Below, piece by piece: positions 19,501 through 29,696 of a stretch of DNA of 64,000 nucleotides. The notes under the pieces are model-generated. The model made no database searches and was not told the origin of the DNA. It saw nothing but the letters and a program-made list of their open reading frames with translations. The stretch is from the NCBI GenBank assembly GCA_022539475.1, contig VCMS01000025.1:467275-531274 (forward strand). The letters are read 5' to 3'. Both the position numbers and the translations under genes were made by a program. Every line of letters starts with the position of its first letter. Position 1 is the first letter of the stretch. The DNA comes from Gracilaria domingensis. Its lineage: Eukaryota; Rhodophyta; Florideophyceae; Gracilariales; Gracilariaceae.

Positions 19501-22403
19501 CCAGTATGGTTCATTTCATCTTCTACACATTCGGGCGTTGTGTGAAGAGGTTTCCGAGACATCCTACAACGAGCAAATTGCTCCAGTTCCCTCCAGTAAG
19601 TATTAACGGCCTTCATACTAGAAAAAATGATCCCATGCGGCATGACCCCAGATGGCATGCCTCTCCCAAAATCTCTGATAAGACCACCGCCAGATAGACC
19701 CCATTGTGAGTTTCCACCTGACTTTACAAGGCCAAGTCTTGTCAAGGTTTGCACTAGGTTGAGAATCTGTCTCGCAGATGTCTGACCTTCGACTTCATCT
19801 TCAAGTTGATGGCGAACGGTGGAAATCTTTTCTTCGTTCAAAGATGAAATTGTATTGCCATGGTTTTGATACAAACCAATAGAAGCTGCATACTCGCTTA
19901 CGGTCATATTTGAGACAATGTCACCAATCGTGAAACGACCGAGAACCTCGGCTTGCCTCGTGGCCTCAATCGTGTGATGCTCAATAGGCTGGTCGAGAAC
20001 TTGCGGTTCTTGACCTCGCCGCAAAATATGGTACATAGTCCTGTGAAACGAGCGTACTCTTGCCATCTTTCCCTTCAACAGGCCATAATCTATCGCTCTC
20101 AGTTTGTTAAGGCGTGTTATCTTTTTACCAACAACGTCTGCCACCACATAGTCATCCGCACTCTCAACATCGTCTCGATTACTCTCCTCCTGCCGATCTC
20201 TGTTCTTTGATAAAACGCTCGGGTCAAGATCTTGGTTCGCGCTAGCAAGTAAGCTGCTGTCATCACCTTGCTCATTTACTACAACGACGGGCCGGAAGGG
20301 ATCAGGATCCTCCGTTGCAGTACTGGGTTTTCGCTCTTGGTCCGAGATGTCTGCCTCACCGTTGGCCTGTAGCTGCTTTTTGGCGTAGACAGGTCGCGTT
20401 GCTTTACCAGTTCTTTCCGCAATCCCCTTCCCGCCGCTGTGGTCTTCGTCAACAACAATAGGATATTCAGTTTCCCCCGATGCCTCAACTTCGAACTCCC
20501 TTTCGCTGTTATCATTCAGTTTTGAATTCTTAGTTCTTTGGCTTCCTTCATTATCCTTAGAACGCCGTGACCGTTTCCACTTTCGAGTGGTGGGCTCTTC
20601 TTTGGCCGCCCTTTTCCCCTTATCTGATGCTGCAGCAGCATCTTCAGATCCCCCGTACAGCGTACGATTGACGACCGAGGTTACCAAGGTACGGACATCA
20701 TCACTAGTCTCTTCAATTTCAGGAGATGCGACTATCGTCACTGTCTGATTCCGCTGCGATTCTTTTATCGCAGGCTTCATCGCTGTGATGATCTTGATGA
20801 CATTCTGAGAAAGAAGGTCATTGAGCAACCTTCTCAGCACTTTGGGGTCAACTCTGTGCAGTCCAGATCCTTCAATTACAGCCACCTCCTTTCCAAGCGG
20901 TTCCAAAAGCATAACTTTTCTGTCCTTCAGAAGTTGTAACACTATTTCTTGTCGTCGTTGGCCTAGACTTGTGATGCCAACCTTTCGACGCTTGGAACGG
21001 CCGTTTGATTGCTTCTCTTGAGGCGTAGAATGATTCCCTTCAGGCTTCGAATCTTTTGGATGGTCGCTTTCCCCTGGTGACGCCAGACTCTTCAATGCAA
21101 TTCGAAGGTACATCGCGCTTCCTTCAAATCGTTGTGTCTCCACGATTGGTTCTATTCTTCCAATGGCATCCACTATTCTGCGTATGCGCTTGCCAGGAAG
21201 AGCTGTGAGATCTGAACCACCATCAAAGTACTCCCTCATTTCTGGTATTGATATGCCTTCTTTACCAGCTTTTCGAAGGAGCTGATAAACTTGTTCGACC
21301 ACCCCTACTTCTTCCAAATATCGTGCGTGAGTACCATCCTCCAGAAGGGGATGAACTCCTCGACTTGCGGAACGGTACGTGCCACTATAATCTTCAGCAA
21401 GCAACTTGGCATCCTTGCGTTCACTCAGCTTCTGAACTCCTAACTCGGTTAATTTCATGCACGCTTGACGACCAAGAGATTTTCCATCACGGGCACGGCA
21501 CTCACGATGCACAACCTCTATAAGACCTGCGCGTTCCAGTTTTGAACGAAGAGCGCGATAGCAACGGTGTCGTCTACGACGAAAATGATCCTCAGCCACA
21601 TCAGGAGCGCGGTCAGAGTCAGGCATTGCTATGACCTTCATGTCTTTCTCGGAACGGGTATGAGGCTCTGGTTGCAGCGCTTGCATGACGCGGTGAATAC
21701 GGGTCTCCATGGTGAGGTCAATGACGGAAGGCCCTCTAGATGGGCTGTGGTCGCGTTCTGCGGGTTGAGGGTTGCTGGAGTCAGTAAGAGACATGACTGG
21801 TCTCGATGCAGATGATTGCAATATCATGGGTGCGTAACGAGCTAGAACGACAACAGCTGTGTAGGTGACCTGTTTGTTCGAGTTAGATTGGTGGGGTTTA
21901 AGTTGGTCTGGTTGAGATATGACCTGCTCGGGTTGTATCTTGACAACTGAGCTGTTTGCTGTCCGTTTCGTGAGAACGACCTTCTTGCGCGCTACTAGTG
22001 AACGGGCCATAAGGCCACCAAGATAATGATGTACCATATTCGGAGCGAGGCCGACACATTGACCAAGCTCTGACTGCAAAATCCCATCACTTCGTGCCAT
22101 GCCCACTTGCTCGAGGATTTGTAAAGCCTGTCTTGGGAGTGGTGGCTGCTCCAGCGACGTGAAGCCGAGCGCTCGCAAACGGAGGGCATCATGGGCAACG
22201 ATAACAACCTCATCCGGAGGTGCTGTGGAATCTGGCTTGACGCAGAAGCGTTCAGGTCTAGCGGTGAACTGACGATGGAAAAAGACGAGCACGCCTCGGC
22301 GTGGTTCTTGCCCGAGAACGGCGGTGAGAGCGGCTAGCAGGGGCGAGCCGGCGGAGCCGGCGAGCGCGATGTAATCAACGACCTGAGCAAACAGCTGATC
22401 CAT
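16542..22403 (-). CDS. GTF3C1: TFIIIC largest subunit, B-box binding (GTF3C1/TFC3-type)
   Basis: The largest TFIIIC subunit binds the B box of tRNA genes and recruits TFIIIB and RNA polymerase III. The 1953-residue single-exon product has the family's usual size. The B-block winged helix lies at about residues 90-150 (QALQILEQVGMARSDGILQ, LGQCVGLAPNMVHHYLGGL, SLVARKKVVLTK). Further winged-helix-like segments follow (VEQVYQLLRKAGKEGISIPE near 365; RRLLNDLLSQNVIKI near 530). An acidic/basic low-complexity linker spans roughly 600-720. A Lys/Ala repeat (DKAKDKAKDKAKLKAKD) lies near 1185-1203 between conserved blocks. The C-terminal third is less conserved but stays open to the stop at 16542. It is divergent from a small orphan gene at 22894. 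The family call is firm; no truncation is seen. Confidence 0.87.
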   Translation of the reverse strand: MDQLFAQVVDYIALAGSAGSPLLAALTAVLGQEPRRGVLVFFHRQFTARPERFCVKPDSTAPPDEVVIVAHDALRLRALGFTSLEQPPLPRQALQILEQVGMARSDGILQSELGQCVGLAPNMVHHYLGGLMARSLVARKKVVLTKRTANSSVVKIQPEQVISQPDQLKPHQSNSNKQVTYTAVVVLARYAPMILQSSASRPVMSLTDSSNPQPAERDHSPSRGPSVIDLTMETRIHRVMQALQPEPHTRSEKDMKVIAMPDSDRAPDVAEDHFRRRRHRCYRALRSKLERAGLIEVVHRECRARDGKSLGRQACMKLTELGVQKLSERKDAKLLAEDYSGTYRSASRGVHPLLEDGTHARYLEEVGVVEQVYQLLRKAGKEGISIPEMREYFDGGSDLTALPGKRIRRIVDAIGRIEPIVETQRFEGSAMYLRIALKSLASPGESDHPKDSKPEGNHSTPQEKQSNGRSKRRKVGITSLGQRRQEIVLQLLKDRKVMLLEPLGKEVAVIEGSGLHRVDPKVLRRLLNDLLSQNVIKIITAMKPAIKESQRNQTVTIVASPEIEETSDDVRTLVTSVVNRTLYGGSEDAAAASDKGKRAAKEEPTTRKWKRSRRSKDNEGSQRTKNSKLNDNSEREFEVEASGETEYPIVVDEDHSGGKGIAERTGKATRPVYAKKQLQANGEADISDQERKPSTATEDPDPFRPVVVVNEQGDDSSLLASANQDLDPSVLSKNRDRQEESNRDDVESADDYVVADVVGKKITRLNKLRAIDYGLLKGKMARVRSFHRTMYHILRRGQEPQVLDQPIEHHTIEATRQAEVLGRFTIGDIVSNMTVSEYAASIGLYQNHGNTISSLNEEKISTVRHQLEDEVEGQTSARQILNLVQTLTRLGLVKSGGNSQWGLSGGGLIRDFGRGMPSGVMPHGIIFSSMKAVNTYWRELEQFARCRMSRKPLHTTPECVEDEMNHTGKVSDEGMRFVSDVYFPMRWATGEVRLQKRDQLIYEYMLQLLSGVQLELNLPNTLSTASFVDRPLKRFNVEELEEAFENYRDRIPSLRATQRSMPSHEKLLLYSRYRTKYPIPPWIREREDNLRRRSSPLESLDKEFVGDHSCILNLSSKEAVVEGRHFRAGIPTLGTRQTFSSMMKTRDGITKATKVRKGEPQQCVSTPPRKGRDKNGDKDVIEKPKSKAKDKAKDKAKDKAKLKAKDCGEVDVQRMIHVSKAIIKSRAAAYFCNDSEALEWKAVTNWISWYVRTLLEKEMGLRQAVVTVKALVNAMVKYCDISMVRSALDALSLKVVIKGRISGKMSLVESDGRPAKMSSSQGIENVINSWKELDDVLCALIALQTRDLKYSGNVTLSNESVDNLPTCESAQQLILREFELNGLVYGREELLSHMLEVMSFRYRRVADMHMRENVSHGMLVRCMSEAGAALREREFCCTKWMLRPSMSELKNQNSVKRTPDQSESVVENKNDNSNSSRDLMDTDIGETGRESMCRTEDTGCNSDAQSIKAIQSTCGSKKYRQELVELIVQIVGREHSYRQDSEKNRQLLDKFCWGDVAMARDRLLIRGALTYRDERENGSGSFVAVKKGSGNEYLSMLRDENEMSAKWMEEICEAENEVCWEKTKLRDAVCDNGEASVSSVATNLLAKKMFFMNDGVCMMAKMSNGGGRTEAIQLYVKRAENDWSWSVKRKRRIGVRSELKSEVRRRLFCAIGESGSSGRLLTELLDLIQPRSDEDRAAVVCGVQGLLRDGCIQRFVVEEGDVTDEQFAAWHGVLYMRRSHCAALAVQQNVAPKMSKPLAWWRNTDGVADTPLIGGVRDCVLNALTSRPGVNDTDVTAAVTRRFSGAPRRAALDVAWALRMGGEIRAECCIRDGDALTGRWRVAAAGREMDFVDGLAVFAWRRAWRCAWSVAAGVRGSGGEGVQRVAAWLDEERVAQGDSRASSATARVESDLL

Positions 22404-22425
22404 GGCATCGCCGAGTGCATCGCGG

Positions 22426-22436
22426 TGACTCGAACC
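22426..22436 (-). promoter_or_regulatory. B-box-like sequence just upstream of the TFIIIC gene
   Basis: On the minus strand, GGTTCGAGTCA matches the tRNA B box GGTTCGANTCC at ten of eleven positions and lies 23-33 bp before the GTF3C1 start codon. No A box or tRNA cloverleaf surrounds it, so it is not a tRNA gene. It could be a chance match or an extra TFIIIC site. Confidence 0.25.
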
Positions 22437-22893
22437 CAGTACCTTCGTCTTCTTGCGCGTCTCGCGCCCTTCGCCTTCGGCTCGGCCGCTCGTTCCTTTT
22501 TGTTTCCCGACCGCATTTTAAATTTCAAGCTTCTCTTTTCAATTACTTTCATCTTTTTCTTGAGCTACGCGCAAATGTAGATACAACCGCCAAATCTGAT
22601 CAAATCTGATCTGCCTTCCTTCTTTCTTCACATTGTACCGTTCTCTGTTTGACTCTTCCGAGCAGAATTGCGCTTACAAACATAGAGAGTTCCGGAACAC
22701 ATGGGGCCCCCACGGTGCGAGGAGCGCTATGATCTCCCTCTCAGTACAAATTGGAAATGCAACTTGTCCCGTACCGTGGATAGCAACCTCGCTCCGAAAC
22801 TGACAACTCCCATCTACCTTTACCTGTCTAACAACCGTCTTCATTATTCATCTTCGCTTCAACTCAAGCCAGAAAACTTATAATAAGCGAACC

Positions 22894-23328
22894 ATGTCAG
22901 AAACCACTTCAAACACCGACAGAGAAGGGGCCCGCAGGAACGGCGGAGTCCCGATCGATGTGCTTCGAAGAGCGTTCGGCGACTCGGCCAAGCGGAGTCA
23001 GTTCACCTCTGTAATGCGCAAGAAAGCGCTGGAGGACTGTAACATCCATTTCAAAGAACGCCCATATGTTGAACTCGATCTGCACGGAAGAGGTGACCCC
23101 CGCGCTTTCAAAATGTCTGAAGAAAACAATGCCAGTAATGAAGAAAGTACTACCATAGAAAAGAAGAAACGTATCTTTCACAGCAAACTTGGAAGCATCA
23201 TGAGCAGGAAGCTTCGCTCTCTTTTTGGAAAGCTGTCTAGGAGAGTTGCGAATAGGAACACCACTGGTGGCTATGTCCGAACTGGTACTTCTGATTCTGT
23301 CGGAAATCTCAACGCTGGACGCAACTAG
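22894..23328 (+). CDS. small basic orphan protein (144 aa)
   Basis: A 145-codon frame with a clear ATG, starting about 490 bp from the divergent TFIIIC gene. The N-terminal half includes PIDVLRRAFGDSAKRSQF and ALEDCNIHFKERPYVELDLH, which looks like folded sequence. A charged linker follows, then a strongly basic helix (HSKLGSIMSRKLRSLFGKL). No signal peptide or membrane segment is evident. I recognise no family. Its reading frame is the best in the region and is preceded by an A/C-rich leader, so it is likely a real, lineage-specific gene, but an unspliced-exon fragment is possible. Confidence 0.45.
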   Translation: MSETTSNTDREGARRNGGVPIDVLRRAFGDSAKRSQFTSVMRKKALEDCNIHFKERPYVELDLHGRGDPRAFKMSEENNASNEESTTIEKKKRIFHSKLGSIMSRKLRSLFGKLSRRVANRNTTGGYVRTGTSDSVGNLNAGRN

Positions 23329-24684
23329 TTACGCGGAAGTATAGGAAGTTGGAAAGGATCAAAGCGACTTTTGCGGAGCTGATATCATTTGATGTTAGAT
23401 CATTGCTGTTTAACTTGTCTCACGCGTTGTCGAGCATTTGATTTGAAGATGAAGGGGTCATTTGCTGGCTTCAGATCCAGTTAAGATTCTATATCGGTAA
23501 ATGGTTTCTACGACAATTTCTTCGCGTTCTTCGCTATAAAAATCACTTCCCTTGAGCACCTCATTCTAGAGTACGGAATAGACGCATGACGTACATGATG
23601 ACAATTAGTTACGTAGAGACCCAGCCGATATGTCCGTTTACTTCTCTTATAGTAAATGCCGCAGCGAAGCAACTCTCCGAGAACAAAGCGCTCAAGGTGG
23701 TCAGCTGGTCAATTGCAATGAATGGGAAGCATAGAGGCAATTTTCATAATATGAAAAATGCCTCTATGCTTATTATGTGCGAATCCCTAGGTTACGCAGG
23801 TTACTGTGAACAGAAAGCAGCAGAAAAAAGCGATCTGAAACCGTGTTTGCCGAGGATTAGCGAGCACAATCTCTTGCTTATTCATAAATTAAGCATAAGA
23901 AGGGAAGCTGGCAAGAATTAGAACATGCTGATTCTCTCATACGGGAAAGAATGAGTGAAGTCTTTGACTAAAGAACGAACTAGAAATTGATTCCTTTGCA
24001 GCGAAATGGCACTGAGAAATGAGATTGCGTTCGTTTCGCAAGAACATTGTTTCATTCACGAGATGCGTGTTGTGTGCTAGTAGTGCTGCCACAGCTGTCA
24101 AAGTAAATCGTTACGCTTTTCCTTGCTTGCCTGGCTCCTCTTCCGAGACCCCAGACGATTTTGCTGGTAGGGGTATCAAGATACCTATCTTACTCGCCAT
24201 GCGTTTCTCACTCTTCGTCCTTAGTAGCTCGTTGCTGATGAGGGTAAGACGATGTTTCTATGCGCACTAGTTAGATTTTGAATGTATTGCATGAAATACA
24301 CAAAAACTGGAAGCGATAAAGTTTCTTTCTAGATTATCGAACCCCCAAAGAGAAACCTTAGTTTCTCAGTTTTCAAGGAAACAAAACGCAGGAGAAGGAC
24401 TAACGCCAAAATAATAAGCTTTGCTGTACAAATCAGGAAGGGCAGTAGTTTTTGAGCGGGAACAAGAATCAGAGCACATCGAAAAAGAACAGAAAGTGTC
24501 TCGGATGGTATGCTATACTTTTATGTCCTGAATGTTCATGTTCAAAAGCCCAAAGCATTCAAGGGTATTCGCTATTTTGTTTGCCGTGTATTCGAAGAGA
24601 GTATATGAATGTCATCCTTTTGGGTTTGCACGTAGTATTCGAAAACTTTCATGCAGTTCTAAATACAGGAGCAAATCGACATAT
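23329..24684. other. gene-poor interval with a small hairpin
   Basis: No gene supported. A 111-codon frame on the plus strand (23586-23921) overlaps the hairpin at 23728-23770 and has no motif. The last part is the 3' flank of the minus-strand gene ending at 24685. Confidence 0.45.
23728..23770. repeat. 43-nt hairpin, 20-bp arms
   Basis: AGCATAGAGGCAATTTTCAT (23728-23747) pairs with 23751-23770 with one mismatch and a 3-nt loop. It lies in AT-rich intergenic DNA, is not followed by a T run, and could be a tiny fold-back remnant. Confidence 0.7.
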
Positions 24685-26718
24685 TTAATGTGTGCCGGAA
24701 AAGGCTTCCCATTCACAAGCGACTGGTACTGCTACCGGATGCATTTCGCGTATGACTGTGCTTTCAATCATCATAAGAACTTTCTCCTCGATGCAATTTC
24801 CATTTTCATCATCGTATGCTTTCTGTAGTCGCACGCGCAAAACAGCGACACTTGGTTCAATTAAATCTTTCAGCAGGAAGACGTGCAAGAAGTATATGTT
24901 CTTCTTATCGTCAGGGTGTACCAAACCAATCCAGCCAACCATCTTGTGCGGTTGTTCACCAGCACTACCCTTCATCAAAGGATTATATTTGTTCCATGTT
25001 CTTCCGGGAATCAGTGGTAGCGTGTGCGGTCCATGCTCTCGAATGACATTCTGTACGTGAATAATTGCTTTGTTCTCGTCAAAGTCAGGAAAATGGATTT
25101 CGTCAGCTTTCGGTCCCATCTGATTAACAAGGTCGTTTTGGTCGCTTCCGAGAATACCTAACGCCCATTGATGTACTTTTCCTTCATCTTCAGCATTGAC
25201 TCCTGGCGGAAGCTCTTCTTCTCCGATGACGAGCTTCAGCAATAGTTTTGCAAGTTTCTTAAAATCTTCATGACCCTTGTCGAAGTGTATCTTATCTCCA
25301 CTGAAATAAAAAATTCCCCTGCCTGCAATAGCCAGATATTTCTCGTTTGCTATCCAGAACCTTCCCTGTGCTTCACTGGCAGAAGGGCAAACAAGCGTCA
25401 GATAACGACAGTATGGTCTTATTCCCCTTCTCAACCATCGTTCGAACGAACCATCGTCGGTAGGTGGCAACTTAGCGTCAATCCAGAATCGTATCCGAGA
25501 ACCACGGCTTGCCTCTATGAAAGACGCAATTGCTTCAAAGTCAGGTTGGCTTATCCTTTTCTTCGAGTTTTGCCAAAAGTGTCTATAAGAAAGAGCAACC
25601 GTCACGACGTCCATTCCCACACCAGTTGCATCTGGAGCAGAGTTTCGTCGCAGAAAATCTCTCCGAAGTTTAGAGATTCTGTACTTTCTTCCTCCAATAT
25701 ACGTTTTTGTATAACCGTTTTCGCCAGGTTCGCCCTCGAAGGTGGGACAAAGAGAGTTGAGTTCTTGAAGTACTGAAATTCTTAGCCCACGTTCTACTTG
25801 CGACATTCGCACCAGAATAGCGAACTGCGCGAGCTGTATGAACGTGTCTATCATTGCTCTGCCGGTAGAGCTCGCCAAGAACGCCACAGCGCGTTTGAGA
25901 AAGGAAACAATATTTTGAATTAGTTCTTCACCGGGAGATAAATCTTCCCCAAAGTCATTCAGGAACTCTTCAATACTTCTCTGTGCAGCGGCCCAACAAT
26001 CATCCCCGCGGAATCGAAGGAAAATTCTCAGCTGCTCATGCTGAGCGAGCTGATAGCGGAATATTCCTCGTGGGTCATTGTAAACCAACGAGCGAAACTC
26101 TCCAATTTTCTTGAGTTCTTTCCACAATCCAACTTCGCCACTCTGTTCGTTTTCTGGACCACATATCTCATCATTCGCTGTGACAACATACCAACGGCCG
26201 AGTTCCTCACCCTTATGAAGTTCAAGAAGAGATAAAGCTAAGGAAAGGATTCTTTGATCTTCCTCGGTGGTAGATGTATCCGAGGATGCTGAGGATGTGG
26301 AGCCAGTGTAGTGGACGAAGATCCCCGCAAGTGTGTTTAAGCAATCATTTCTCATTGCTTCATACTGATTTCGAGCAAAAGCATCAGTTCGAGGTCTCGA
26401 AGAGTACAGGTCGAATGTTGTCAACAGAGTTTGAAGAGCATTTGATACAGAAAAGTTTCCCTCGGCAGTGGTACTAATGTTTTGTTGTTGAATTCCTGAA
26501 GAGCCATTGACTACTGATGATGAGATCATATGAAGCGCTCTTTCATTCATGTCTCTAAATAATTGCATCCACACTGTTTGAGTGGCCGGCAAGTGCTGCC
26601 GGGTTGGTTGCAAGTGGCAATGTCGCACTGGAATACATTCTTGGAAGGCACGCAACATTGCTCCTTTCGGAGGACGCAGAAGCCATTTCTGTCGAGTACT
26701 TGAGGCGCAATTTCCCAT
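24685..26718 (-). CDS. orphan 677-aa protein with N-terminal myristoylation/palmitoylation signal
   Basis: A single-exon frame of 678 codons. It begins MGNCASSTRQK: Gly2, Cys4 and Ser6 fit N-myristoylation plus palmitoylation, so membrane anchoring is inferred. The rest appears soluble: a helical N-terminal half (LSLALSLLELHKGEELGRW, IQNIVSFLKRAVAFLASS) and a more beta-rich C-terminal part (FWIANEKYLAIAGRGIFYF, HKMVGWIGLVHPDDKKNIYF, IEEKVLMMIESTVI). No transmembrane segment or catalytic motif that I know is visible. Length, composition and continuity argue strongly for a real gene, but no family is recognised. It has no close neighbour: about 1.3 kb separate it from the gene downstream and 3 kb from the retroelement upstream. 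Confidence 0.7.
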   Translation of the reverse strand: MGNCASSTRQKWLLRPPKGAMLRAFQECIPVRHCHLQPTRQHLPATQTVWMQLFRDMNERALHMISSSVVNGSSGIQQQNISTTAEGNFSVSNALQTLLTTFDLYSSRPRTDAFARNQYEAMRNDCLNTLAGIFVHYTGSTSSASSDTSTTEEDQRILSLALSLLELHKGEELGRWYVVTANDEICGPENEQSGEVGLWKELKKIGEFRSLVYNDPRGIFRYQLAQHEQLRIFLRFRGDDCWAAAQRSIEEFLNDFGEDLSPGEELIQNIVSFLKRAVAFLASSTGRAMIDTFIQLAQFAILVRMSQVERGLRISVLQELNSLCPTFEGEPGENGYTKTYIGGRKYRISKLRRDFLRRNSAPDATGVGMDVVTVALSYRHFWQNSKKRISQPDFEAIASFIEASRGSRIRFWIDAKLPPTDDGSFERWLRRGIRPYCRYLTLVCPSASEAQGRFWIANEKYLAIAGRGIFYFSGDKIHFDKGHEDFKKLAKLLLKLVIGEEELPPGVNAEDEGKVHQWALGILGSDQNDLVNQMGPKADEIHFPDFDENKAIIHVQNVIREHGPHTLPLIPGRTWNKYNPLMKGSAGEQPHKMVGWIGLVHPDDKKNIYFLHVFLLKDLIEPSVAVLRVRLQKAYDDENGNCIEEKVLMMIESTVIREMHPVAVPVACEWEAFSGTH

Positions 26719-29696
26719 GTGCTGCGCCAGTGAGAAAGAATCGGTCTCATAGTTAAGGTCACTACTTTGCTTGTGTTATGATAAACAGCTGCAAACCGAA
26801 CGAAGTTGTGCACTTCCTCATAGGATTTTCTTTTCTTGTCTTGCAACCTTAACATTCCACCTGTAACGCTCTACCTGGGCAAGTTACACGTTTAGGTGAG
26901 GGCCAACAATCGACTCCTGTTAACGAGGTGTAGCCTTCAGCCTCAGCCTTCAGAAGGGAAGGCTATCTCTTCAGTGATTCTGAAGATGGCCTAGGGAGGC
27001 GGTACTGAAGTACTGTGTTTTTGGATGATCCCACTCTCGACCCGTCTGGCTGGTAACTTCTGCCGCGGGCAGCGCGATGTTCTGTCACAAGCACTTTAGT
27101 ATCGAGAGGTCCATCTCTCTAGTACCAGATGATGGAGGCGAGTGCAGGTTGTACCAACGGTACTTTTCAGCTCCTCCTTGTCTGGTTAGCATCGTCTGTT
27201 TATCCAGAGGTCATCCATTCCCTTGGGGTAAACATTCGCTGTCCGGACAGGACAGAAAGATCTTATCTTTATGGAGATGCGTGTTTTTGCCTTTCATCTG
27301 CTGCATGGCACATGCCGCCAAAGCATGACCACGTAAAAAGACAAATGGCCCTCTTGGGAAGGCGATAGTTTCTGAGTCGAATAAGGCCCCTTTTTAGAGG
27401 TGCTACGAGGCCATCCCTTCTTCAACTCAGCGAAACAGTGCGTTCCCATGTCTTGTATTCGCTGTGACATAACGCCCCTCGTGACATGAGGGAGCGCAAA
27501 CAGTCGGGGACCAACTCAAAATTTAGGTTGGTCGTTTAATGCGGCAGAAGCTTATACGATGGTGCCAGCCACGCGCCTTGTGCCCTAGTTCTGTACCCTT
27601 GGTAGCACTCTACATGAGGCAACAGCCCCGAGAACAGCTTCGATTCCGACTGCCATCGCCTGACAGCTTCTTAATTTTTTTGTGGCGTGCTGTTCGCTCG
27701 TTTGTTCATCCCCCTTCACGTCAGAGGTGGAGGTTTTTGATCGGATGCCTCATGGGCAGGGTGCACTGGAATTCTTCGTAGCTTAGCTTCCATGGAATAC
27801 GAACCCTTTCCCCGGGAAGACTCGCTCCGATGCTTGCATGTGACCAGCATTTACAATGTCTTTCTGCAAAACAAGTATATAACTTGAGAGTCGTGGACTT
27901 TTATTCGTATTCAAGAAGGAGCGGTCAATTGGGGCATTGATGCTCAATGAAATGGAGATACGTAGCGTGTCCCACAAATGAAGAAAGAAGAAACGGTGGT
28001 AGGTCGATTTTTGTCTATAGATTCAATCACGCATTGACGACGATCTTGGTCCGATCCCGAGGTGAACTATACTCAATACATTCAAGACTATCTCTTCCTC
28101 TATTCGCAGTTGTTCAGCGCAATCTTTCCCCTCTGGATCTACCTGGAAAACGGCCCCCACCGTCTACTCTGAAATACTGTATTATGTAGGAAATCCAAAA
28201 CCCATAGAGAATAATTTTCCGTGTGGCGTAAGTTGTTCTCTGTAGAAGAGATTCCTCAGTTCTACCTATTTCTCTTCGGCCTGAAGCCCTTGGCCCATTA
28301 TTTATGGTACTTCTCGAACAGTATGTATTAAGAGAAGTCTTAGATAACATTTGCTGCAGTAGTATTATTACGGCTGTACATTTTTGATACTTTGTAATGT
28401 TCAGTCACTAATATAATAGTGTACAGCATAGGCTTTTGATTTAATCCGTTCTTGTGGATACAATTCGTTGACCGTCTGTCAATAGGCCAGAACGCCCTGG
28501 AGAATGTATACTAACGTTGAACTATGGGCAGTTAATTCGCATGTACGAAAGAATATTCCATCTTCTTTGTTCTATTTACAGGACAGGCGCTAGTGGATAA
28601 GGGGGCGCACTACGCTTGAGAGCCTCTTCCGAAAGAAGTTGTGGCTTTTTTTATTCAACGAAACGTTAACAGCATGACATATGCGCCATGAGCAGAAACG
28701 TGGAATAACTGTATTTTAAAAAACATCAAATAACCCTCATGAAATTACGGCACGAGATATTCTATTTCTGGTTTGAAGCGTCTTCGCCGTCCGGATCTCC
28801 TTGTATCAATCCGGTTCCACTACACAGTCCCTCGAATAATTCGAGTCGAATTCCTTCACGATACTCGTTCCGTCTTCCCCTTCAACGTGGATCATTGACC
28901 GTGCGTCACATTGAAAGCCGAGTTAAACTCGGATCGGGAAGAACCGCCAGTCTGCAGCGGAGATGAGGCTCTGTGTTTACCATCACCACGTTGGTGGTCG
29001 TGGCCTAGAATTACATGGACTAAGGATATCCACATCCCCATGAACGCCCACGGAAACGTCTCATTGAACTAACAGAAGGTCTCAACCATGCCATGATTCC
29101 CAGAGTCGTATACCCATCTCCGTTACAGAAATCTCCATGATGCACCACCATCACTCTTTTGGTTTCTACATCCAAAACTCGTATCATGCAGCGGCTGCAG
29201 CCTATGGTATGCCGTTCAATCCTTTGCAGTACCAATTCATTTACCGCGGCTAGAATATTAATACAGCTCCACATGCTGCAGACCCGGGGTTTTCAATAAA
29301 AGTCAACAGTTACTCCCAATTTCTGAGGCATCTTCGCACCCAGGACAGTTTACGGGTTCACCGAAAGTGTCATATTGATCACCACCTAGCTCGTATTATG
29401 AGATGCGCGACACAAATCTTTTCCGAGAAAACGTATTCATGGACAAATCCGTGATTACGTTTTACACTTCAGATAATGTTTGATAAGTACGTGTAGCCGA
29501 CGTCAGTAGAGAGCATCAAACGTGGTCACCACGAAATCATGACTGGACAGAAGAAAGCTATTTACGCTTTCATCTATAAGGCTCATGTATACACTGCCAA
29601 GTCAACTCCATCCTACAAGCCGAAGACAGGCCGAATTTCAGTCCATAGCATCACCTCACGAGAATATGTAGAATCTTGCAAGCTTCTTGCTTTGGC
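26719..29696. other. 3-kb gene-poor interval upstream of the RLE retroelement
   Basis: No gene can be supported. Open frames are short (60-84 codons) and lack motifs. Two members of the short palindromic motif set occur: GTACCAACGGTAC at 27151-27163 and GTACCCTTGGTA at 27593-27604. The last 150-200 bp may be the 5' UTR of the retroelement, but no element boundary could be fixed. Confidence 0.5.

Noticed and set aside
22415-22500. possible tRNA gene around the B-box-like sequence
   Set aside because: No A box at the right distance and no cloverleaf can be drawn on either strand.
23586-23921. 111-codon plus-strand frame
   Set aside because: Spans the 43-nt hairpin and has no motif; likely chance.
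27129-27368. 79-codon frame with a hydrophobic N-terminal segment and several Cys, like a small secreted protein
   Set aside because: Overlapped by another frame of similar size, no clean signal peptide start, no supporting context.
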